Assembly: GCF_000002235.5 (NCBI RefSeq)
Contig: NW_022145599.1
Location: forward strand, 28,067,104-28,131,103
Source: Strongylocentrotus purpuratus
Taxonomy: Eukaryota > Echinodermata > Echinoidea > Camarodonta > Strongylocentrotidae
Direction: 5' to 3'
Length of the DNA stretch: 64,000 nucleotides
Position 1 is the first letter of the stretch. The number at the start of each line of letters is the position of its first letter. A model generated the notes under the pieces. It searched no databases. It saw only the letters and a program-made list of their open reading frames with translations, and was not told where the DNA came from. Position numbers and translations under genes: made by a program. Shown here piece after piece: positions 42,601 to 54,600 of this stretch.

Positions 42601-45600
42601 CAACAAAAGTGTACACATAATATTGTATTTCATTTGTATATACTATATAACATACTTTGTAAAACAATGTTTTACAAATCTTATTCATGTGTAATGTTAT
42701 TTATATTGTGTTATATTGTTATATTTTATGTAATTATACTTGATATATTATGTTTTACTTGTTATTATTTTTGTTGTAAATAAACTCAATCTCAATCTCA
42801 AACTCATTTCTTAACATGAAAATCCATCAACCAATTGCTTCTTCTTTTTGTCTTTAAGGTGAATCCTTTGAGTGTTCAGATTTGTCGGTTATTCCAGCAG
42901 ATAAAAAGTGTGATCACATATCAGACTGCCCATCAGGCGACGATGAACATGAGTGTGACAATTATGGTAAATTCCAAGTTTATATATTCTTTTTACTTTA
43001 TCAATAAATCTGTGATTAGGCCAACTGGCCGTAAATTATTGAATTTCTCAATGAATAAACCATTACCTTACTATTATTACTATTATATTACCTCAATTGC
43101 AACTTGCAACGTATTTTTTTCATACATTTCTGACCATAACAAGTGGTTTAGTGTACCTGGAGAATTTACTAAAATGGTAGCCTTTACTGTAGTTAAGATC
43201 ACATCAAATGTCAAGGAAATGTTTTATTTTTATTTTGACTCCGTCATAATTCGTGATTCTATGGGATGTATGGGACACACAAAAATTAAATAGAATGGAC
43301 CTTCCTGTAAAGATGTTACTTTGTTGATCTTATTTTCCCAGAATTACTTATATTCCTACTAAAGGTACTATGTCCCATTTGCAGGCCAAAAAAAAATGAA
43401 AAAGTTAAATTCCAACTGCATTTGAAAGATAATACTAATTTAGAATTTCCCTAAAAAAGGTTGGGCTTGAAAATGTCTTCAAGTGGGAAAATAACGACTA
43501 TTAGTTGTCAAATCGACTTTAGGGCTATAGAGCCCAAAAGTAATAGTCTTGATTTTCAGACAATTGTACTGAATGGTCATACGTTTTATGCTGCGCAAAG
43601 ATTCAATCAGTTTAATCTTGGCCATCACAAGAAGTGGGTTATTGATGTAGACAAATGCTCATGTACCCTTTACAACTCTTTTCATGTATGTTATTACCAA
43701 AGAAGAAAAAAAGCCAGTCAGTCACTCAATAGTGTCTGACAGTGAAGTCTAGCAAGTAAACGGGTTTCCTTGCATAATTTGAATATGAGGACACTGCTAA
43801 CGTTTAAATTTCACAGATAGGACATACATGACATATTCATAATTCCTGCAAAGTTCTACAGAATTTGAGGTTGGCTGCAAAAGGGACATAGTACCTTTAA
43901 AGGCGAAGTCCACCCTAATATTAAAGGTAATACAAAGTTTTGGTATGGGGTCATGAAATTGGTTCAAATGAACATATTGGAAGCATATGCAATCTTACAA
44001 TATTGAGTGATTGTTGTCGCGGTTGAAATCGTGTCTAAAGTTATGAAATTGTGAATAATTAAATCTTTATGTTGTATAGCTCCCTCTCAAGGTCAATATA
44101 TTAATTAAGCTATAAAACAATTTTCTTGACTAAAATAGACCGATTAGCTATTCCCGTTTGGAAAATATATCACAACTACATGTTCTGAGATTTTCATAGT
44201 CCCAACAACCATTGTACGTCCGTAGGCGCTATTTGAAATTTATCCAAAAAAAATTACCGGGAGCACCGGTAAATTTTTATATTCAACTGATATTCAACTG
44301 ATGAAAACTTAAAGTTTTCATCAGTAAAACACAAATGGGCAACACTGTAACAAATCATACAAGCTCCTCTACAATTTGCTTTGTACAGAAAATTATAACT
44401 TTCATATTTGTTTGTTATTCATGACAGAACATATTTGTTTCATGTAGGGGTTGTATATTATACAAATATACACTGCCTTGAGAGGTTCTGGTTAAAACTA
44501 TGCACAAGAGGTGACTCCAATAGTACTATTTGCTGAGGGGTGCAGCCCCAAAGCAAATGGTACTTTTGGAGTCACCGAGGCCCATAGTTTAACCGTACCT
44601 CGAATAGAAGGCATGGTATAAAATTTTTTTTTTTTTTTTAAAATCATTTTTGGGAAAAAAAATTTAGAACAAAAAAAATGTCAAATTTTATCTAAAAAGA
44701 TTTAAAATATTTTGTTTTCATTAAATTAAGATTTGAAAAAAAAATTGATTCAATTCCAAAAAAAAATTCAAATTTTTTTTCTCAACTCCCAAATAGTAAA
44801 CCAAAATAGTACTCTCATATATATAGTACTTTCTAAAAATAGGTCAAATATTTCTGGTCATGTGACGAGCTTTCAACCAATCAAAAGTCAACAAATTTTT
44901 GATGCAGGATATAATAAAAAACATATATGCAATAATTATTTAGGATGAATATATGATCAAAAATTTATAAGTTTTTAGCTCAGGGCAAATGGGAGAGGAA
45001 CTCTCAAGAAATGTCACAGAGTTGCCAATTTGTGTGTGATTGATTGCACCTTCTAAAGTTCAAAACTTTCTTATTTTTAATCAGTTTTTGCTCAAACTTT
45101 CACTGACCTGTTTCTCTCATTTTCCTGCTTCAATTAAACCAACTTAATATCAGGGTAGACTTCTATACTGATATCAAACCCTGACCCCTACTGACCTACA
45201 ACAGATAATGATCACTTTTAATTCAATTGATGGGATTAGCTAGTAGGTAAGATCAATATGTGAACAAATTTTATAGGATATATTTTCCACATTTTACAGC
45301 AAAAATCCTATTAGTAGAAATTATCATGCTTCCTAGCTGCCCTCAGGGGCGAATCCAGGTGGAGCGTGGGAGTGCATGCCCCTCCCCCCTTTTAACTTCT
45401 AAATTTTGTATGCCTCTGCAATGTAGTAGCCTGAGGCATTATGTTTTTGGTTGTACATGTATGTCCGTCTGTACGCCCTGTTCCCATTCCGTTCCCGTGA
45501 TCAGAACTGACAAATTACTAACAAACTCAGGACATGTAGGCCTATGTATCTTGCAAAGCCAATGAACTGATTAGATTTTTACAGGTCATGAGGTTAAAGA

Positions 45601-48600
45601 TCGAAGGGTCATACATGTTTATGAAAAATAGCTCGTAATCACGATATCCTGAGAACCTATTAATGGATTACAATCAAACTTAGATTTTAAAAATTGCTCT
45701 TTTTAGCGGAGAGATCATTTTCGACTGCGAACAGTCAAAGATCCATCTAGTTTTTTTTAAATACGTGAATAAATGTTCAGTTTACTCATTCAGAAATGCC
45801 TCAGAATGTGCCATAAAGCATCTTAATGTTCAAAATTTTCCCGGACTGCAAGCCGTAAAAGCTTCGATCGCGCTCAAAATTTCGTACAATTCACGCCCCC
45901 CCCCCCCCCCCCCCCCCTCCTACTGGAAAATTCTTGATCCGCCCCTGGCCCTGCTGTCAAAATCGTAAGAGAGGTGTCCCTGCCCCACGCTGCCCATCAC
46001 AAAATTTAAAACTGTCTCTTATTTCTTCCGTAGATATTGAACTCTCATCTGAAGCCTGGAAGAACCTAACATACCAACTGGCCTACTCTGATCACACTGT
46101 TGATGCTACATGGCGGATCACAAACACGAGAGGCCTCAGCGGTTACGCGGTCCAGGTCCGCATGATTCAATTGGGCAAGATGAGCTCATTGGTCATAGGA
46201 CTAGGATTGGATGATAGCCTTACTGAAACACGGGCCGTGGTCTTGTCTCCTTACTCACCACTGTTGGAGTTGCTTTTTGAATCAGAAGCGTTGTGGGTTC
46301 ACCTACACTCATATGAGTCCACGGATGCAGCATTTGAACTTGAACTTAGACCTGCTCACATCGTAGGTAAGTACATGTATTTAGAAAAAGAATAAGCCTC
46401 GTGTGCTGCCATTGTATTCAAAATTAACTTTGTCCAACAATTATACGATAGCAAAGAATTTCGGAAATCAACTGAAGGTTAATTTCAGTAATACCCAATG
46501 GTATATCGCATAAATGCCATGTGTGAATTATATATATGTTATAGTAAATGCTCACAAGTCTTTATGATCGTGCTGATGCGTTTTATCATACACGAAGCCA
46601 TTATTATTTCATACTTACATAGAAGGAAAAGTCAGCATTTAAAAAGGGTTTACTTTGTAGTGAAATCGGCTTTTGATTGCTGCTAAAGAGCTCTACCTGT
46701 CTTGTTTATCAGTTCTACTATTTGTTTAATGTTGTAAAGTTGTACTTGTTGTTATTACTTTTATGACATTATATGTTTGTACTAGCAGGACCTGCGGAAA
46801 TCCGCGGGATTCTAGAGGGGGGGGGGGGGGTGTAAATAGATATATAGAGACTGTCTAAATTAAAACCACCAAGAACTTTATTTGCCATTCAGGCCATCAA
46901 AAAAATATACATGTTTAACGTCCCCGCCGCTTCCTTTTTGGGGGCCGCCTCCAATTTTTTTTTTTAATTTGTTTAATTTGTTTTTTTTTTTTTTTTTTTT
47001 CGAAAGGTAAAAAAACAGCGTCCCCGCCCGCTTCCTTTTTGGGGCCGCCTCCTATTTTTTTTTTTTTTTTTTTTTTGAATTTTTTTTGAATTTTTTGAAA
47101 GAAAACAAACATGAAAAGCACTGCTAAAATTTATTTCTGATTTAAAAAAAAAAAAAAAAAAAAAATGTCGGCCGCCATCTTGAAAAATAGCCCGAATGTC
47201 AGGGAAAATGTACGGAGCGGCCATTTTGAAAGAAAGAGAAAAAAAAAAGGGTCTCCTCCTTCCCATTTTTCGAAAAAACAGGACGCTAAACATGTTTTTT
47301 TTTTAAATTTGGCCTTATATAAAAAAAAAAAAAACGATCCAACTGTACCGGTAGTTATTCTTTAAGCCACTGGAACTGCGTAGAGTTTCGTAGTGTGGCG
47401 TACCGACTACGCAGGAATTAGGCTGCGTATTAATGGGAAAATAGTCCCTGCGTAGGTTATGCGTAGGCTGGCGTACAGGTTTGCTTATGGTTGCTTACTG
47501 TGTGGAAAGCTTTTACTGCTTTGTCGATCTGGCGTAGGGTAGCGTACTGTTGCGTAGGCATGTAGCGTAGTGTTGCGTAAAAAGGCGTACTTTCTGCGTC
47601 AAGTTTCTACGCCGAAACTACGCGAAAAAAATTAAACATGTTGAATTGTTTTCGTTCATCTTGCGTACCCCTTTCCGTCCCTCAGCATATAGTAACGTAG
47701 GCCAGCCTAGTTGGTACGCAACACTACGTATTGACCCCATGCCAATTAGTAACCCGCAAGTGTCACAAATAAAGTATTAAAAATATGCTCATCTGACCCT
47801 AATTAAACGCCTAAAACCCCCGAGCTTTCGGGGGTTTATGGCCCCTTGAAACCTGTGGACCCCACGCCTATATGCACTCAACCCGCTGCGATCTAACTGA
47901 CCCCCCCCCCCCCCCCCCCCACTTTCAAAAATGTTTCTTGGAGCCTTCATGTAACATGCAAGAATGGTGCATGGTGATGCCGATTTTTTTTCTGCACCCC
48001 CCCCCCCCCCCCCCAAACAATTTTACTCATTACGCAACTGATTGTTTTGCAATGCATGAAGTCACATGCTTCTGTCTGCATGGTTGATATATTGAACTAT
48101 TAATATGCAAATGTACAATTCATAACCTTATTCAATGCTTTCTTGTAATTTACTGTAAAGATAAGAAACAAATTTTTGCCACTTCGGCCCGCACGCTGTT
48201 GTGTTGACGGGTTCTTCGATGGATGGATAGACGTATGTGTAGTTATATAGTTGTACGAATATTGGCCTGCTTGGCCCCCCAAACTCTTCGACTCTAGCGC
48301 AGCTCAGTCTTGGTCAAAGCGACCCAGCCGCAGCACCGTGTATACTGTATGTGTTGACTGAAGTTAGCTTGCGACTGAACTGTCAGTCCAATGGTTTTCT
48401 TGTGAAAACTTTCCTTTAGAAAATGATAATCAAAATTAAGTATAAATGGCCGTAATAATCACAAAATAAGCTTTGATTTCATACCTCCATTCACGAAAAC
48501 TATATCAAAATCGCGGCAATCATGATGGAAATAGGTCTCTAAGTTTGGACGTCGACGGGAATTAGCCCCGTGTATCTCTCTGGCTTGTGCAGCGAGTACA

Positions 48601-51600
48601 AAGCACACCCTATAGTAAGATGGCTTACTCGGGGGTTATCCTGCCCTTTGCATAGAGCATTTAATACGTAACATAATGTGAGTTGATGGTCATCTAATTG
48701 TGTGTCTGTTTGATACAGCTACTACAAAGCACATCTTATAGCAAGACGCTTTACTCTGGGTAATCCCGACCCTGTGCATAGTGCATTTAATACGCAACTT
48801 AATGTGAGTGGATAGTCATCGGTCGTGTGTCTACGGATGTAATGTTGAATATCCATGAGGTATCTCTGTCGTCACGCATATCCTGCATTATGCATATCGC
48901 GTCTGTTTTCGCCCTGGACGTCGACACGGAGGAGGACCTCGGGCGGAGTATAGCCAATTCCACAGAGTAGACTCTCCCGCGGACGATGGCACCGGGCACG
49001 GGTATCCCGAGGGGAGTGTTCAGGAGGAGATAACTGCACCAACTTCGGTCGGTGATCTCATTAAAAAACAATAGAATACAAAGGCTCGCGGAGACGTCGC
49101 GCCCCCCGCGGAGCCTTAGTGTATTATTATTATAGATTTATACATATCCAACATGTATATACATGTACATAGTTTTATTTATCTGCAAATATTATGGAAA
49201 ACTATAGGTCCACGTGTTGGAATGATAAAATGGAAAATGAAATGCATTCGAAAAAGTTTCATGCTTTTTTAAAACAACTTATAAGTTATAAATTGTTTTA
49301 AAAAAAGCATGAAACTTTTTCGAATGCATTGAGGAGAAGGATTTGCACAAAGTTTTGGTAGTCAACAAAAATAATCGTCTTCCGGAAAGTTTGTGTGGAT
49401 ATTTTTGCTATAAACTCTAAAAATAAGATGTGTATAACAGCGTTTCCATGCCAATTCTTTTCATGTTTCTATGATAATAGGAGGCCCACTTCTGTGCAGT
49501 GAGGGCCGTGTGAACATCAGCAGTAATGCTATTTGTGACGGAGAAAAACAGTGCATTGATGGAAATGATGAAAGAAATTGCAACCACCCTAGTAAGTCAT
49601 AAAAATTCATGTTCTTTAGAATGCTACACTGAATACTAGTAATGCTGTTACACTTTTGAAGACAAATTTAGGAGGCATCCTGAATGGACGATTATGTAGT
49701 AAATAGTGTAATATGGGACTTTGGATATTTACAATTTTTGCACGATTGATGTGAACTTTTCATTGGAAATTGTTGAAGGGCATGCAGAGATATGCATGCA
49801 CACATGTGACTAAGTTATTTGATACAAATAGAGCTACCTTTTCCTTTGGGTACATTTGGAATATGAGAGCATATAGATACCCTTCTCAAATGATCAATAC
49901 TGCGATGCAATTCACAAAGAGTGAGATATCATTACAATTATTCATAGTCCCATGATATCGCATTAACAAGCATTATTCCCTTCACAAAACAGGCCCCTTC
50001 TGCAAAGTGGACCAAGAGAATGGTACTGTATGTCCACTATATCAAGATTAATGTTCATTTCATTTGACATAGAACACTTCAATTCAATTCAATTTAATTT
50101 GTAATTGTTAAAATACAAGAAAACGTGAAATGAAGTTATAAAATGTTCATTGACATAATTATAATAGTCCAATGATAAGTGAAAAGGAGAACTTGTTATA
50201 AAGGAATAAAAAAAAATGCTTAATGTACTTTGATGGTGTGTGGGTCTAGTTTCCTGTAAGTCATTCACAAAAAACCTCCTTTTGCGTTGCTTTATTTATA
50301 GTTCTCCCAGAAGAGTGTGGGCTGCGCCCTGCCCTGGACGTACATCGTGTCACACACGGATCAGAGGTTACCATCCTGGGAGAAGCCCCATGGCAAGTTG
50401 CCCTCTACGCGAACGGTTTTCGATTTATATGTGGTGCAAGTATCATTGCCAATGATTGGATCCTCACTGCAGCACACTGCGTGTAAGCTATAACAGCGTT
50501 TTTTATACTGTTGCACTCTAGGCAACATTTGTGTGATGTTACCACTTACTCCAAATGAGCTTCCAAAGCCACTTTGTACATGCACCAGTTTAGATTCGAA
50601 CATGGATCAGTAACTTGGGCATTAATTGTTTGCACTGTATTCGTATTTTTGATTGAAGCTCGACGTGGATGATGATTTGCAGAGAGACATTGATGCAAGA
50701 GGAAGTCAGATGTTGATCGCAGGCTGAACATCAAATCTCAGCGGAATGCCTGTGATATTATTGCTTCTGGGAGACGCATGAAAACACACCTCTACAATTC
50801 TTCTTACTTTGTTGATTGACTAATAAGGGATAGCACCTTTTTATCCTCTGGAAAAGGTGCTATTTAAATCCAATTATTATTATAATCAGAACATGATTTT
50901 TAAAAGGCACAATAATAGGTATACAGTTGCTCTTGAGAACATTTTTCCTTGAATCATGTTTGTTTTTCTTTGTGCAGGGAAGACTTCTACCAGTACTCTC
51001 CATTTCAAATTCAAGCAGGAACGCTTACTTATGATACAGCAGGGCAGGTCCATGAAGTATCCGAGATATTTATACACCCGCTGTATAACTCATATTCACT
51101 TGAAAATGATATCGCTCTCCTCAAGCTATCAACTCCGCTCAATTTCACGGATGCTGTCCAGCCCGTGTGTCTGCCCCCTCCAGGGGATTATCTTCCTGAA
51201 GTGGGTTCCTATATCACGTTTACAGGATGGGGAAGCTTTGGCGAGAGAGGAGGTAGGATTATAATCACACTTTCTACAGCTTTCTGAGATACGTTGTTCA
51301 TATCACAGATAAAAATGAATACTGGCTAATGTAATTTTTGGAAGTTTAAATCACTACATATATGTGCACTACAAAATTGGCTAAATTTATATAGTCCCAT
51401 GCTGACAATTTTCCCTATTTGTTTCAACACATAAAATGGGTCATTTTTTTTCAAAATTATGACTCGGGAGGGTCTTTTCTTTTCAGAGGACCTATAATAA
51501 TATGCTGTCCATAATACAATACAATACAATAAAGTCATTTCTATAGCACTCTCACAAACTAAATGTTGTTTCACAGCGCTTTACATAAAAGATATCAAAG

Positions 51601-54600
51601 AATCTATTGTTGATCATGGTCAAAGAGGAGAGTTTTGAGGCATTTTCGGAAGACATCCAGCAAAGGTGATAATCAAACAAAACGTGGAAGATCATTCCAG
51701 AGTCGAGGAGCACATGCATGGAAAGCATTGTCGCCAGCTTTGGTGTATGTTCGAGGAACGTGTAGCATAATATACGTTTAGGTTTGCCCCAAGGGAGAAG
51801 GCACTTCTCAATGATATTTTTGTACACTATAAATGTGAGAGTTGTCCGTGGCTACCTGAAAATGCTCTGACCAAATAGCCAATTTTGAGATTCACATAGA
51901 TTCAGTTATCTCATAATTTAAAATTCATAACTCTTATCATTGGTCCAAATATTTTTAACTTTCACCATTTTGTTTCTCTTATTTTTATGCTTTCATACAA
52001 ATAACATATTACAAATGTTGGATTGCCCTTTAAAGGTAGGCCTACTATGTCCTATTTGGAAGCCAAAAAGATGAAAAGGTTAAATTCCAATGGCATTTGA
52101 AAAACTTCCCTCAAAACGGAAGGGCTTAAAATGTCTTTTTGTGGAAAAATAACACTTGTTTCCTTAAAAAGTCTGATTTTCAGACTCTTGTACCGTATGC
52201 AAATATTCAATCAGTTAAATTTTGGCCATTACAAGAAGTGCATTACGAAAAGCTCTCGTTAAAACTATACCCAACCACTATAGCAGTCAATGTAATCTGG
52301 TGGTAGCACTACCCAGATTGTTTCTCTCGTTAAAACTTTGTAATCTGGTGTAGCAATACCCAGTTTCTCTCGTTAAAATTTGAGAGACTACTATTACAGG
52401 CACCAATGGGAATCTGATGGGTCTCACTACCCCACTTTCAATTCTCTGTTAAAACTTGACAGAGTGAGGCTCTGAGTGAGAGATTAAGATATTGGATTGC
52501 AGCTGGACTCTACATCATCTTACGTAATACTAGTGTAAACAAACTCTTACGGGGTCTGCCTGAAAGGAAATGAGAAGTAATAAGTATTTTACGTTTTAAG
52601 ATATTTTTATGTCCTAAAGTCACTAATAATTTAGATGAAGACCAATGAAAGTTCGAACGAAGCAAAATGCATAATTAACACAATTTTAACTCTGGCAGCG
52701 AAATGTGTCTCTTTCTCCTTCCTTTCCCCTTGTATCATGCTTATCTCTCTCTCGCTATCACCTCATCAAGGTCTCTGGGGGTGGATTACAGCGCTATGTT
52801 TACTTAGGGCTTATCAATCTCAGCTCTAGTACAGTAGAAATGGTGAAAGTCAAATGGGGGTTTCAATTTTAAACGACGAGTCATGGGTATGATGTAGACA
52901 AATGCTCATGTACCCTTTTCAGCTCATTTTATGTATGTTATTACCAAGAAGAAAAAAGCCAGTCAGTCACTCAATAGTGTCTGACAGTGAAGTCTAGCAA
53001 AGTAAACAGGTTTCCTTGCATAATTTGAATACTAGGACACTGCTAACGTTTAAATTTCACAGATTGGACATACATGACATATTCATAATTCCTGCAAAGT
53101 TCTACAGAATTTGATGTTGGCTGCAAAAGGGACAGATTGTCTTTAAAGCCTGGAGAGATAAATGGGGGGATTGGAAAATCATAGCACCTTTAACATAATG
53201 ACAGTGTTAATTAAAATGATTTAACTGTGCCATATCTGAACAAGCCTTTAGAGGAACTTCAAACTTGGTATATAGTGAAACAAAATGATTGGATCTTTTG
53301 GGTAAACCCATTGCCTACTGGAACCGGGTTGCTCCTATCTCAAACAAAACAGGATTTGAGAATTCAGAAGTCATGGGTTAAGAAGGTCAAGGTCATCAAG
53401 TCGTCTAGTATACATGTAATTAAATAACTTTGTCATCACCATATCAACTATTTCAAAGCTGTTTTAGCTGGGAACTTAACATTTGTATTGAACTAATCTG
53501 TATCGCTGTATGGAGACAAGTGATCATACCTTGGTATAGTCGGGTCAAAGGTCATGAAGATCAATTAACATGTATCTATAGGCTATTCAAAATTCAAACC
53601 ATGATCGTAACAGAGGCATATTGGAGACGCAATCACATTTTGTCTTCTGTTTTTCTATTATTTGGTTTCTTTTATCTGCATTACCATCTATGCTCAATTC
53701 AAATATATTTCAACCGTTTTTCTTTCATTTTTGAAGGGCCCTCACCTCGTAATCTGCAGAAGGCCAGAGCACCTGTGATACCAAACAACATATGTCAGAG
53801 ACCTCTGACAAATATCTTACGTGTTTTCCCGTCAATGTTCTGTACTATGTACGATACTGGATATCAGTCTGCTTGCACTGTAAGTCATACTGTCCTTCAT
53901 ACAACATACATGTATTTTCAAACTTTTTTTATTGTTATTTTCAATAATCTACATCCATTTGTTTTGAAGCAGACCAACAGTCCATGACAAATATCTAATG
54001 CAATTTATGGTGATCAAAACATTTGTGGTGTTAAAAAAAAAATCAACATCACTGAACTGATGAGTCCACCCTAGTTTTTTAGATAAAAAAATACATACCA
54101 TGCCATGCCTGCAGAAGAATACAGACCAAAAGGAATACGGCACCAAATGAAAGTATATAGCATCAATATTGATATACCGGTAGAACAAATATCTGCCTTT
54201 TTGTTGTGGCTCAAATTTATTTTCATTTTGTATGCCCCTATCCCCACCCCTTCAGAAGAAACCAGTCTCATGGCACCACTGAGATATGTAATCGTCACAC
54301 CATTTCAGGCCAATGTTATCATCATTTTGTAATTTTTTTTGAACTTCTTCAAATGAAAGAGTTTCATTTGGTGTGTCACTTTGCTCTACTCATAGCCAGT
54401 AACAAAAGCGAACTCAGAAGGCAAATAAATCTGTCGTGTAACAGTACCTATATATCTATGATATAACTTCAAACAGAATATATATTTGTCATCACTCATT
54501 CCCTTTTTTCCCCATTTAGGGTGATAGTGGGGGTCCACTGGTACAGGAGGTGAATGGTCGCTGGACTATCTATGGCATCACTAGCTGGGGATTAACCTGT

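Noticed and set aside
42835..43293. 152-codon frame over the LDLa exon at 42859
   Set aside because: It is read in a different frame from the LDLa signature and runs into the intron.
46915..47293. Lysine- and arginine-rich frames on the - strand
   Set aside because: They are generated by T- and G/C-runs; low-complexity translation only.
48799..49071. GC-rich 90-codon frame on the - strand, considered as a gene or small RNA
   Set aside because: There is no recognisable domain, and comparison from memory with U1, U2, U4 and 5S RNA gave no match; left as unexplained GC-rich sequence.
53430..53987. 185-codon frame including protease exon 3
   Set aside because: Only 53737-53879 has protease homology and splice borders; the rest is intron read-through.
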